DNA of 64,000 nt from assembly GCA_948470475.1 (NCBI GenBank), contig OX419341.1, positions 28,791,900 through 28,855,899 on the forward strand, read 5' to 3'. The notes below the pieces were generated by a model, which worked only from the letters and a program-made list of their open reading frames with translations, was not told the DNA's origin and did not search any database. This document shows, piece after piece, positions 33,201-39,500 of the stretch. Position numbers and translations under genes: made by a program. This DNA comes from Galaxea fascicularis (taxonomy: Eukaryota > Cnidaria > Anthozoa > Scleractinia > Euphylliidae). The stretch's first letter is position 1. The number at the start of each line of letters is the position of its first letter.

Positions 33201-33605
33201 GCTTTTGATTAGTTCAGGAGAAGGCTATCTCACTTGGCTCACTTAACCTTTATACTTCACTTCTTCAACATCATTAGATTACCTTGAATTTGGGACAAGT
33301 TTTTCTCTGTACAAAATGCTCACATTTATCTCAGTTTATTGTTATTTTTGTAGGTCGTCATATGCTGCGTAACAAAGCGTTATTGTAAATCTGAAATGTG
33401 CCAACGAGAAGTAACGTTAGCTGACAACTTGAGAAAGCCCATTATTCCGGTGTTGTTTGAGTTTCTCGACTGGCCTCCAGCGGGACAACTTGCATTGATA
33501 TTTACAAAGCTGCTTTACATCGACATGTCCCTAAAGCCTGGAACATTTCCCGATGATAAATTACAGGAGCTTTTTTACAAAGTTAGGAGTCACGTTGAGC
33601 GATGA
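5836..33605 (+). CDS. Multi-domain protein: SAM-like, ACK-type pseudokinase, SH3, Roc, COR, TIR
   Basis: Nineteen exons were read: 5836-5913, 6318-6566, 8108-8260, 8481-8630, 9759-9932, 10678-10730, 10899-10961, 12297-12432, 12939-13049, 14044-14156, 25810-25901, 26474-26566, 26659-27089, 27657-28340, 29243-29536, 30831-31625, 31950-31991, 32232-32423, 33354-33605. All junctions have GT/AG and matching phases, and the sum is exactly 1385 codons including the stop. Approximate residues: SAM-like 27-109, pseudokinase 110-389, SH3 390-457, linker 458-488, Roc 489-860, COR 861-1223, TIR 1238-1384. SAM-kinase-SH3 in that order is the ACK/TNK arrangement; Roc-COR defines ROCO proteins; no leucine-rich repeats are seen. 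Likely a cytosolic signalling scaffold or immune sensor (inference). The main doubt is whether exons 1-11 and 12-19 are one transcript or two neighbouring genes. Confidence 0.72.
6612..6965 (-). other. Unrecognised 117-codon open frame in an intron
   Basis: An open frame on the minus strand inside the intron after the SAM-like exon. It has ordinary amino-acid composition and ends just before an AATAATAAAG stretch (on its own strand) that could serve as a polyadenylation signal. I recognise no domain. It may be a fragment of a transposon protein or a retrocopy; it may equally be chance. The rest of this intron (6966-8107) holds nothing I can identify. Confidence 0.2.
8108..13049 (+). CDS. Pseudokinase module (ACK/TNK-like tyrosine-kinase fold) exons
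   Basis: Seven exons give about 280 residues, a full kinase-domain length. N lobe: the strand that should hold the VAIK lysine reads IQVCLRYD, with no lysine at the expected place. The alpha-C glutamate region (HEAELSTPLNHENILHLYGVVL) is kept, and LYGVVL is a typical ACK-family phrase. Catalytic loop: VHLRISAASI replaces the HRDxxxxN pattern, so both the aspartate and the asparagine are lost. IKLGGLWG replaces the DFG region, so that aspartate is lost too. The C lobe ends with a typical CPDALKKLFDECC...KRPSFSEVTKTL segment. All the usual catalytic residues are missing while the fold-defining parts remain, so a binding or allosteric role is likely. No frameshift or stop is seen. Confidence 0.75.
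9408..9615. mobile_element. MITE, CCCTTTAA-type family, copy 1
   Basis: About 208 bp starting near ctttaaaccttaagactgat and ending ttcaaagagttaa, with ends roughly complementary to each other. The interior shares long stretches with copies at 11239-11735 and 34562-34755 (for example atcaaatttctcc, acttctata). It sits in an intron of the pseudokinase module. Family name not known to me. Confidence 0.6.
11239..11735. mobile_element. MITE, CCCTTTAA-type family, copy 2, split by a SINE
   Basis: The left half (about 11239-11346) begins ccctttaaaccctaagagtg. The right half (about 11625-11735) ends tttaaagggttaa, the complement of the start. Removing the 11372-11612 SINE and its flanks gives an element like copy 1. 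It is intronic. Confidence 0.6.
11372..11612 (-). mobile_element. tRNA-derived SINE, same central domain as the copy at 43799
   Basis: Reading the minus strand, a tRNA-like head with box-A and box-B like phrases (GTGCAGTGGTGAAAGC, GGTTTTGATTCCC) is followed by a central domain almost identical to that of 43799-44111 (GTGGGTTGAGTTTGTTG..., TCTCTACTCTGCTC, TTTTCTCC). It is inserted in the MITE at 11239-11735. It may belong to the SINEs with the deeply conserved Nin-DC domain; that name is from memory and unverified. Confidence 0.6.
13379..13860 (+). repeat. Dispersed 480-bp repeat, copy 1
   Basis: Nearly the same sequence recurs in the same orientation at 28587-29058 (shared phrases include gctaaatgcaatttagg, gggcacccgtagaattt, gattacatgtgcttggcttc and tggcaccagct). 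Both copies lie in introns of the same gene. It has no open frame of note and no clear terminal repeats; probably a fragment of an unidentified mobile element. Confidence 0.7.
14044..25901 (+). CDS. SH3 domain, split over two exons by an 11.6-kb intron
   Basis: Exon 14044-14156 encodes the first half (LVVTSEFRGEASHELSCKVG...LLISK), matching the SH3 ALYDY/ELSFxxGD region. Exon 25810-25901 encodes the second half (KSWLGEKRNGTIGTFDPSN...VVV), matching the WWxG...GxxPxNYV region. One of the two tryptophans and the GTIGTFDPSN turn are visible; the ALYDY motif is degenerate. The junction is phase 2 (GG|A). SH3 domains bind proline-rich peptides, and the Roc exon just downstream opens with PPQVPPEI, a possible internal ligand. 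The intron between the halves contains the entire retrotransposon at 14279-25465. Confidence 0.7.
14279..17074 (-). repeat. Tandem array, 1123-bp unit, about 2.5 copies (3' split direct repeats of the retrotransposon)
   Basis: Copies begin at 14279, 15402 and 16525; the third stops at 17074, where it joins the coding region. Each full unit has three parts in plus-strand order: B (550 bp), C (335 bp) and A (238 bp). The copies look identical, since the same open frames recur in each, so the duplication is recent. An ordinary split-direct-repeat element would need only B1-A2-B2; here one additional unit is present. Confidence 0.85.
17138..18094 (-). CDS. Tyrosine recombinase of the DIRS/Ngaro-like element
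   Basis: About 318 codons. It carries out the site-specific integration of the circular cDNA copy. The catalytic set is visible: first arginine in FLRIGELT, HxxR in GHSFRIGAATT, tryptophan at the second-histidine position in LGRWSSDCFERYI, and the tyrosine nucleophile in the same phrase. The N-terminal part (KTYSSGMRQFYSFC) is a SAM-like core-binding domain of the recombinase fold. The first codons overlap the stop of the RT frame. No ATG is present at the very start (the first in-phase codon after the stop is TTG), so translation may depend on the upstream frame or on an internal methionine. The frame is intact. Confidence 0.88.
   Translation of the reverse strand: MSGEAQFYLGMALAQNSKKTYSSGMRQFYSFCSHKGLTPTFPIPEDILIDFSVHMARSVQHSTIKNYLSAIKHYHSSHGYALDLSAFLRLQLILRGIKRSQGVNSKLRRPITLHILNLFYHLLNVKFTTNKDSIMVWAAMTLAFFGFLRIGELTCDSIFNPECHLTLSDLVFMPKSSPIYMLVRLKVSKTDPFRKGQTVVIGRANSKLCPISAMLAYIESRTPFPTSGPLFTFQSGSFLTRGKFTSETRDLLSKGGLDSSEFAGHSFRIGAATTAASANLPPWLIKVLGRWSSDCFERYIKTPPSVLAQVPQTLIDHL
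18091..19857 (-). CDS. Reverse transcriptase-RNase H of the DIRS/Ngaro-like element
   Basis: 588 codons. Copies the element RNA into DNA. RT motifs run in order: FHLSFPKSG, AKTDIESAFRLFPV, LPFGLRSAPFIFNQ and the catalytic box ILDDFLLV (LDD, as in DIRS-type RTs rather than YxDD). RNase H follows: LFTDASGSIGYGGYF, FHCDNLGVVEVINS and HVPGKHNHIADSLSR. The 5' part overlaps the end of gag by about 150 bases in another frame, suggesting frameshifting or reinitiation. There are no stops or frameshifts in the domains, so this part is potentially functional. Confidence 0.9.
   Translation of the reverse strand: MHTSAISGVADRTTPGYGVPTAPNPLSSHPQGQGNPTASNMAPGPATGANSYGGIVTPVNVLNLQHALSNHPNREFVDKLCLELREGARIGYSGPRHFRFSKNLPTASLNPEVVTSNLTEEVNKGRTMGPFHSPPFKNFQVSPIGLVPKKHSDKFRTIFHLSFPKSGTSSINHFIDKDNFSLQYITIDNAIRAIQRFGADCFMAKTDIESAFRLFPVHPEDWELLGMFWNGHYYFDKVLPFGLRSAPFIFNQLSDAIEWILLNNCAISFVCHILDDFLLVEPPAPTAPADSLCRASLSSMILSFKTLNIPISAAKTEGPCKVLQFMGIILDTHHMEARLPEDKIERIKTALCEFRSKRSTTLQELQSLIGTLNFACKVIPPGRPFLQRMIALTRGVKKPHHHIKLTSGFNKDLDMWSLFIEQWNGIGLFLSSLWDTSDTLSLFTDASGSIGYGGYFQTRWFQGKWLPHQHLGTPGMSILWQELFAIVVACHLWGHQWISRRIKFHCDNLGVVEVINSRRSKVPRVMDLVRDLTLCTLRHNFYFQAVHVPGKHNHIADSLSRFQMERFRQLAPHFSASPDPTPACLLRL
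20640..21440 (+). repeat. Left terminal array of ACGGTCCGT motifs (about 135-bp units)
   Basis: About five units, starting near 20843, 20973, 21127, 21262 and 21397, plus a shorter outer segment. Each unit contains four or five near-palindromic nonamers (tacggtccgta, acggaccgtat) and a spacer with ttaaggggactt and cttgaggggtagatgg. One unit is about 20 bp longer because a motif is repeated. Such arrays could be transposase binding sites (inference). Confidence 0.85.
21560..22175 (+). repeat. Internal tandem duplication, about 310-320 bp unit, two copies
   Basis: The phrase aatggcggcacaatcgttacagaaat occurs near 21578 and again near 21909, each followed by similar gatatagagt, gcgatcg, caatcgtatgggaaac and tttatacatgcttc segments. 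It is part of the DNA transposon and non-coding as far as can be seen. Confidence 0.65.
22791..23582 (-). CDS. Cysteine-cluster protein, possibly KDZ-transposase associated
   Basis: 263 codons, the only sizeable protein in the DNA transposon. The middle has two Cys pairs, CRACKKNLSV and CRVCKIYEHHGY, about 50 residues apart with VVIYHRERGSYLG between them, then a segment FFLSSEDTAFHTSLLKDCANFF and YNRRFGFKCG. This spacing resembles the CxC-type cysteine clusters described next to KDZ (Kyakuja-Dileera-Zisupton) transposases; the match is from memory of the pattern and is uncertain. No RNase H-like catalytic core is seen. The protein may be a remnant or an accessory protein of the element. Confidence 0.45.
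   Translation of the reverse strand: MEEDFSLHVGTMPGFLEDRLRLFRFFAAFRFVGRAFLKLSSLSSVVKRYVCAEEAVVVGGKRKSSESGSVFEGEAASFFYMNPAIDEVFGHHFHEFQRFTMQCRQPIGSILITKRDVCRACKKNLSVDTATHVVVIYHRERGSYLGTRITKFCRVCKIYEHHGYWTLNGKRQFDLECLDDEFFLSSEDTAFHTSLLKDCANFFIVGAVPFATFAMVYNRRFGFKCGLQEGEGRSNKQLLLHITMFQVEEIIPRFIIPLHPFVN
23790..24065 (+). repeat. Short internal tandem repeats in the DNA transposon
   Basis: Three partial copies of a phrase containing agtcatgcctgtgttggcttctttcgtggtt and cgatggtcttcgta, the first two preceded by gcctttcaacgcttaatgaacgag. Non-coding, next to the right terminal array. Confidence 0.6.
24090..24680 (-). repeat. Right terminal array of ACGGACCGT motifs (143-bp units), inverted relative to the left array
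   Basis: About 3.5 units starting near 24094, 24237 and 24379. Reverse-complementing a unit gives the left-array pattern (acggtccgtacagttcgt, ttaacggtccgtgaatt, ctcattaag), with a different spacer (caccccaccgaaatggcgggtg). The two arrays have therefore diverged in unit length and spacer while keeping the nonamers. Confidence 0.85.
25228..25465 (-). repeat. A1 terminal repeat of the DIRS/Ngaro-like element
   Basis: 238 bp identical by eye to 15164-15401 and 16287-16524. It marks the 5' end of the element, about 100 bp upstream of the gag start, and presumably holds its promoter. Directly beyond 25465 the sequence becomes host intron. Confidence 0.85.
26474..31625 (+). CDS. Roc GTPase and COR domains (ROCO module) exons
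   Basis: Roc binds and hydrolyses GTP; COR is the dimerisation domain that always follows it in ROCO proteins. Exon 26659-27089 has the P-loop GQNRAGKTS. Exon 27657-28340 has the G3 box WDFAGQ, a ...ASHPVFLSSRAVYVLVYN strand, and the G4 box VGTHAD. COR begins in exon 29243-29536 (VPVRWFNFEK, ICYIEDENEM, LDFYHDLGVIIWH, QWLIHLFKKL) and continues in exon 30831-31625, whose C-terminal part has a cysteine-rich patch (CVACPSCSDPKKTCPKHKVQAC) that may bind metal. All key GTPase residues are kept, in contrast to the dead kinase upstream. Between G1 and G3 lies an acidic insert split by an intron. An in-frame ATG at 26428 could start a shorter form. Confidence 0.88.
27206..27470. repeat. tRNA-derived SINE pieces in opposite orientation (Thr/Ser-tRNA-like head at 27388-27460)
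   Basis: The plus-strand segment 27388-27460 folds as a cloverleaf by eye: acceptor GACTTCA with TGAAATC (one mismatch), D arm GCTC...GAGC, T arm ACGGG...CCCGT, and B box GGGTTCAACCC. The anticodon stem has a mismatch and position 33 is C, not U, so it is tRNA-derived but unlikely to be a working tRNA. Just upstream (27206-27320) is the tail of a related copy in reverse orientation. The same family recurs at 30100-30240 and 30330-30540. Confidence 0.65.
28587..29058 (+). repeat. Dispersed 480-bp repeat, copy 2
   Basis: Counterpart of 13379-13860 with scattered substitutions and small indels, in the same orientation. The following 29060-29220 holds another common-looking repeat phrase (ttaaagaacccacacactgt). 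It sits in the intron between the Roc and COR exons. Confidence 0.7.
30100..30240 (-). repeat. tRNA-derived SINE copy with the best-preserved head
   Basis: On the minus strand the head reads GGCTTCATAGCTCAGTTGG, then GAGC, an anticodon loop with GGT (threonine-like), and a T arm with TTCAAACC. The tail has cctgattttttttcaggctt and a gcaattgcat palindrome. The anticodon stem is imperfect. It lies in the COR intron. Confidence 0.6.
30330..30540. repeat. Two further truncated tRNA-like SINE copies, facing each other
   Basis: A minus-strand tail with part of a head (30330-30440) and a plus-strand head with a deletion (30478-30540, gcttcatagctcagtgggttagagc). Between them is a short duplicated gccatcgcatggccatcgcat. 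The face-to-face arrangement could form a hairpin of about 200 bases. Confidence 0.55.
32232..33605 (+). CDS. C-terminal TIR domain exons
   Basis: Two exons, 32232-32423 and 33354-33605, give about 148 residues ending at the stop codon. Visible TIR features: VFISYQWDHQ (box 1), LEEAGFQCWLDI, a GGGDSLFAEIDAGIRASK helix, VVICCVTKRYCKSEMCQREVTLA, and IIPVLFEFLDWPP. The glutamate in MCQREV sits where the catalytic glutamate of NAD-cleaving TIR domains (SARM1 type) lies, so NADase activity is possible. The acceptor used is aaaag|ATG; the alternative acceptor five bases upstream would hit a stop. A linker exon (31950-31991) joins it to COR. This TIR subtype (FISYxWxxQ) is common in invertebrate and bacterial proteins. 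Confidence 0.85.
32752..33151. mobile_element. MITE-like element carrying a strong internal hairpin
   Basis: Outer ends ggctaaacgatcaaacattttcatccaacat and, inverted, atgttggatgaagaatgttcgatcgattagcc. Inside, 32872-32933 and 32958-33020 are inverted copies (about 62 bp, few mismatches) with a 24-base loop. It lies in the TIR intron of the host gene, so a transcript would form a long hairpin. Confidence 0.65.
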
Positions 33606-34077
33606 TATTGGATCGACTAGCCACTTTAGCCCTTTACCTTCTCAATACAAAGAACAAACATCGTTTTCCAGGGCCAAACGGCAGGTTCTGGAACCTTTTC
33701 CTTGAAGAAATAAGCCCTTTTCAACGCGGACATTCTAATGGGAGCTGGATTTTCCTTCAAAAAGAAAAACACTATCCTTGTGTTGGCCATATTTCACTGT
33801 GTGAAACGAGGCAGAAGTTGGGAGAGACTCGCGATGGAGTGAGATTTTTTATATTCTGGACTCCATAGGCTTACAAATTTGTGAAGGTAAATACAATGTA
33901 TAATAATTATGGTGATACTTAGCTATTTCATGGAGGAACAATGAGACCGAGGTTTTTTAATCAATATTTTTCATAGAAACGCGAATAATTAGTGCTAATT
34001 GTCTCATTCCAAGTACAAGAGACCGCGTTTTATTGTCCTTCAAAACAATGCTATTTTTCAAACAAGTTTTACATTTG

Positions 34078-34083
34078 AATAAA
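34078..34083 (+). terminator. Candidate polyadenylation signal of the Roc-COR-TIR gene
   Basis: AATAAA about 470 bases after the stop codon, followed by T-rich and TG-rich sequence. First canonical hexamer on this strand after the stop that I found. Confidence 0.5.
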
Positions 34084-34561
34084 GTTTTTAACTTCTCTTG
34101 TACTTGTCATGATTTCTTCTTCAGTGCGTGTGTGCTTGATGTGTTTTGTGGCATAAGATTCATGCACGGCGTGAATCTCCTTACATAAAGTCGTCCTTTT
34201 TTTTATTTTTATTTTTTTTTCAGTCCATCGTATTTTCTCTGGTTTGATCCAGGTGTACGTACTTTTTCTCCCATAAGAACAACGCTAAAGGACCTAATTA
34301 GTGTTCCAACATGTTTTGCGTTGTGTGTGAGGCCAAAAGACAGAAAATCCATGCTTCCACCATTTCCTGAGGTTGGGTACTTGGAATAAAACCAACTGGT
34401 GCAGTGTTTGTGTCGGCACAGTCTGGTAAACTATACTTATGCAATGCTTTCGAGAGGTATACCATGGAATATCCACGAACCTTCAGGCGCGTGTGTGCAA
34501 ATTGGGCTGATTTTCCATGGTATATCAGACGAGAAAGCTTTGCATAGCTATGCAAACCCAC

Positions 34562-34755
34562 AGGGGTAATCAGTAAGTAATCTCTCCTTGCAATATCATT
34601 GCATTGTCAAGCAAATAGGTGATGAGAATAAAGAAATAAATCAACTCGGGGATATTGCTTGATTTAACACCAACTTCTCAGAACTAACATTACAAGGAAT
34701 GTACGGCAGACAGTAAGGAGAATTAATATTGAGATCATGGGGGTGAAAGGGTTAA
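34562..34755. mobile_element. MITE, CCCTTTAA-type family, copy 3
   Basis: Begins ggggtaatcagtaagtaatctctcc and ends gggggtgaaagggttaa. Similar in length and internal phrases (ctccttgcaatatcattgcattgtcaa, aacttctcag) to the copies at 9408 and 11239. The stretch 34756-35283 after it has no feature I can name. Confidence 0.5.
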
Positions 34756-35446
34756 AATTCATTCAAAAAGAAATGGCTGCCATATTACTTGCTCGGGTAG
34801 CAAGCTTTCCCATACGAAATAAGAGATCCAAAGAGATTTTTTCCGCAATCTGACCGAGCGAAAGTTCGGGCGAGAGCAAAAATCGACAGTAAGGGATTGG
34901 CCGTTCCGAAATTCAAAAGCGAACTGGGGCGAGTTTCAAATTTGAAGTAATCGATAAATTGACACCATCACATGAAAGATAACATTGAGATTGGTCGTTT
35001 GACCAAGTTTGATTCTTTTAGGTTGAACAGAGACCAAGTTATGGACCTTGAAACAAAGCTCAAAATCCATTGCATACAAACGTTTAATTTTGAGTCTGCG
35101 TCCTAGGGGTGTCCAGATTCTGCTCCGAAAAAGGTAAAAAGTTGCTAAGAAATATGCCAAAAAGTTGCTCAAAAATTTTGTTAACTTGCTCGAATATTTT
35201 TAAGACAGCATGTCTAATTTTAATAACAATTGCTTTGTAATCAACATTAAGGTACAACTAAAAAACTAGTTACAACAAATTAGCAGGGGCGGATCCAGGG
35301 GGGGTGTATTGGGCGGCTAGCCACCCCCCTTCGGAGAAGCCCACCATAAAAATCTAATACGTGAAAAAAAAAAAAAAGGAAAAATACATGCATGGGTCCC
35401 AAAAAATATAGTATAGTTTGGTGGCTGACTGTATCAGCCACCCCCC

Positions 35447-36466
35447 TGTCACGAAATTATTTAGTAGTTGTTTGCGTTTAGTTTAAGTTTTTGTTTTAGT
35501 GTGTTGTTTGGATTTTTGTCGTTCATTGTTACGTAACTTTGTTACGTAACTCATGTAACATTTAACTATTTAATATTTAAACATTCTTAGTGTATTGTGT
35601 AGTTTAGATGTATGTTTCAGGAATTATGTAAATTTGTACAATTCAGCGTGTAACAGGTGTTCTTTCCAGTCACTTTCTTTATAGCGTTTGTTTTAAGTGT
35701 TAATTGTAGAAAAAATTACCATAAATATATAAATGTAAGTTGTACAGTTGTAGTGGGTTGTTGTGTGTAGCAGTTTTGTCGGTAGAGGGAGTAAAGCAAG
35801 AAAAAGAGAGACAAGGTGAAGGGCCTGTGGCCAGAAAGAGAAAAGTTTTATTCACTATCAAGAGCCATTGGTAGGCGCCAGCCAAGAAATAACTTGCAAT
35901 TGACGAAACACATTTGTCAGTGGTGGCGTAAGGATTGAGAAGAGTAACGTGCTGTGTGGCAATTGGGATCGTCCAAAGACCTTGTGCTAAGAAGAAAACG
36001 TCAGCTGTAAAGAAAAAGAAAAGGACGTAAAAGACGCGGGACAAGGTTGGAATCAAAGAGGAAGAAGAGGTTTGTGGTATTGGTTGGTGTGGTGTGGTGT
36101 GGTGTTGGTTAGGAGGAGACGCGGATAGTGAAACTGAACTGTGAACTGTTGTAGATAATTTGTTATTATTGTATAGGTTTAAAATTACTTAAAGTTTAGG
36201 TTAGGAATCGCAATAGTTTAGTAATTAATTGTATTAATTGTTATAGAATATTTAGAATTAGTTTACTTAAGTGTTAATGCTGTTAATATCGAGTGTTTTT
36301 TTTTTTATTATATATACTTTAATAAACATTAGTTATTGTAATTCATGGTGGTGTGTTGCGGGATTGTGGGAAGGGGTGCGTGTATTCAGTCATTGTTAGT
36401 TTCGGTGTTATTAGTCTTTGTTTTGCCATTTCTATCGTCAAGGGAATTTTCGGGGCTTACGCCACA
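35447..36466 (+). repeat. 5' LTR
   Basis: Starts TG, ends CA. It contains an AATAAA at 36321-36326 near the 3' end of the LTR, preceded by a T-rich run and tatatata-like stretch that could be the promoter. An in-frame ATG at 36345 lies inside the LTR. Confidence 0.93.
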
Positions 36467-36554
36467 TTTTTGGTGTCAGGAGTGGGATACTATTCCCTTG
36501 GTATTTGTTGTACACACACTTCAGACACAATCGTGCAACACACAAGTGTTAATT

Positions 36555-39500
36555 ATGGCTGCAAAAGACTCGGGTTATGATTCTTGGTCTCTGGAAGATT
36601 TAAGAACTGAAGCTAATAGTAGATCGATTTGTTTCACTAGCAAAGATGGGATTAAGACGCTGGCGAGCAAGCTTAGGGTGCATGATAAGTTAATGGCTAA
36701 TCCGGGTGATGTGTTCACGGGAGGTGAAGAAATGGAGCAGACCGAAACCGAGGGGAATTTGACTTTCGAGCAACGAGTGCAACTACAAGAACGAGAGCTA
36801 ATGATGTTGGAATTGCGAAGGAAAATGCAAATGGAAGAACGGGAGGCCGAAAAGGAGAAAAGGGAGTATGAAAGACAGAGAGCGCGGGAGGAAGAAGAGA
36901 GATTAGTCAGGGAAGAGGAACGACTTAGAATTCTTAGGAGTGAGAAAGAACAGTTTGCTGTTAGAGAGGCCGAAAGGCAATATAAGAGTTCCAATAAGCC
37001 TAGGTTTATGAAGATTAGAGAAATGCGGGAAGAGGAAGACATAGATGATTACTTTAGAATATTTGAAATGACGGCGAAAGCGCAGTCTCTTCCGGAAAGT
37101 GAGTGGGTTGGCAATCTCGTTCCTAAGCTTACAGAAAAAGCCAAATCAATTTACTTGGAGATCCCGGACCCCAAATGTCAAAATTACCATGAAAGCAAAA
37201 ACATCATTATTAAAGCTTATCAGCTAACTGCAGACCATTACAGATTCAGATTTCGAACCTCAGAGAAACAACCAGAGGAAGACTTTGTTCAGTGGGGAAA
37301 TCGGACAAGAAGGTATTTGAATCGTTGGATGGAAGTTGCAGGGGCTGCTAGTGATGCTGAGATGATTTTGGAGCAAATAATGATTGAGAGGCTCCTGGAT
37401 GCGGTAAGCCCAGAGCTAAGAGCTTGGTTGAAAGAGCAAAAGCCAACTACTGCAGAAGAGCTTGGAAATCTAGCAAACTTACATGTACAAGCGAGGAAAG
37501 GACCACTCGTCGCAGGTAAATATGCTTCGTTTGGTAGAGGGCAGGGTTTTAAACAAAGGAAGGAAATGAACGTAAAAAAGGATGTGCCTCCACCCGAAAG
37601 CAAGCATGATTCGCGTAAGCAGAATCCCGTTTCGCCCAACGTTAAGAATACAAGGCCCGAAGTAACTTGTTTTAAATGTGGCAAGAAAGGGCACATGTCG
37701 TTTAACTGTGGGAGGACCCGCAACCCTACCTCCCAAGGGTACCTGCTCTGTATGACTCCCCTTAACTCGGAGAAAACAGAGTTTCCACCGTGCAATGTTA
37801 AAGGCAGGATAGCGGGTAAACCTGCAGAGATGATAGTTGATTCTGGGTGTACTAGAACCCTTGTCCATAAAAGGTTTGTTAGCGATGATTCTTTAACCGG
37901 GGAGAAAATGACAGTTTTGACTGCAGCAGGTGAACGACTGGTTATACCTTTAGCATGGGTAGAATTTAAAAGCGAACATGGCAGGCATAGGGAATTGGTA
38001 GGGGCATTAGACAAGTTACCAGTTGACTGTCTACTCAGTAGATCTTCATTCGGTAAAACCCTTTCCAAACAAAATGTCCTGGATCAATGGGAGAACAATA
38101 CATCGATTCATAGCTTGGAAAGCAATGAAGCTTTTGTGCTAACTAGGCGGCAGAAAGTATTACAGGAAGCCCAGAAACAAGCGGATGAAGTAGTGGATCG
38201 CGAAAACGCACTTGCAGTTAGGAATCTGTCCAAAAAAGAGACGAAGAAGGAAGGTCTGAGAAAGGGAGATCTACCAACACTCTTTGAAGAACCAGAGCGA
38301 GGCGAGATTGACGAGGAAAGTCCAAAGGGGGTTGTTGAAGAGTCAGGTATGGAGAATTTATTGCTTAACATTTTGGATAGAAATAGGGGCCAGGTTATCG
38401 AAGATCAGCGAACCGACGTGACGCTCGATAAGGCACGTAGTAAGGCGCTTCAGAAAGCACCCGAGGAAGGAAATAGTTATTTCATTGAAAATGATTTGCT
38501 CATGCATCGCAAGTTTTTGGAAGATGTACATGATGGGGTGAGGTATGTTGACCGTGTGGTTGTCCCAGAAGCCTATAGAAATGAAATTCTTCGCGTCGCC
38601 CATACTATCCCTTTAGCTGGTCACATGGGTTCCACGAAAACATTGAATCGCATAGAAGTGCATTTCTTTTGGCCTGGTATTAGCCTTGATGTTCGAAAAT
38701 ACTGCGCGACCTGCCCACAATGTCAGTTAGTAGCACGCAAGATGAAGTCGCACAGGGCACCACTTAATCCAGTGAAACCAGAAACGGAACCGTTTCGTAA
38801 GATAGCCATTGACATAGTGGGTGAATTACCTCGAACAACTACAGGGTACAAATACATTTTAACAATAGTTGACTATGCAACGCGTTACCCAGAGGCCATA
38901 CCTCTCAGGAATACAAGTTCGAAAACAATCGCAGATGCTCTTGTTCAGTACTTTTGCAGGGTAGGAATCCCAGAGGAATTGGTTTCAGATCAGGGTTCTA
39001 ATTTCATAAGCAACCTCATGGCGCAATTGTATGATCAGTTAGGAATTACCAAGATTCAAACTTCAGTATATCACCCAGAAGCAAACGGTCTGGTTGAACG
39101 TTTCAACGGTACTCTGAAGCGGATGCTCAAAAAGTTTGTCCGAGAGCGGGTGAAAAATTGGGACAAGTTCCTCCCTTATCTGCTGTTTGCCTACAGAGAG
39201 GTCCCATGTGAATCCACTGGATATTCTCCTTTTGAGTTACTGTATGGTCAATCAGTCCGTGGGCCGTTAGCTGTTATAAAAGAAACATGGTTAGAGAAAC
39301 ACCCTTCTAAGGAAAGCCTGGTGAGCCATGTCCTAGAAATCAGAAGACGACTCGCGATGATGCAGAAAGCGGTTCAAGAGCACATGACGAAAACGCAACG
39401 AACACAAAAACGCCTGTACGACGTTCACAGCTCTAAAAGACGTCTGGAAGTTGGTGACAAGGCTTTGGTCTTGTTACCCACCCCAGGAAGCAAGTTGGAG

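Noticed and set aside
35700..36056. 118-codon minus-strand gene in the LTR, repeated at 41478-41834
   Set aside because: Lies wholly inside the LTR, hydrophobic and low in recognisable features; chance frame duplicated with the LTR.
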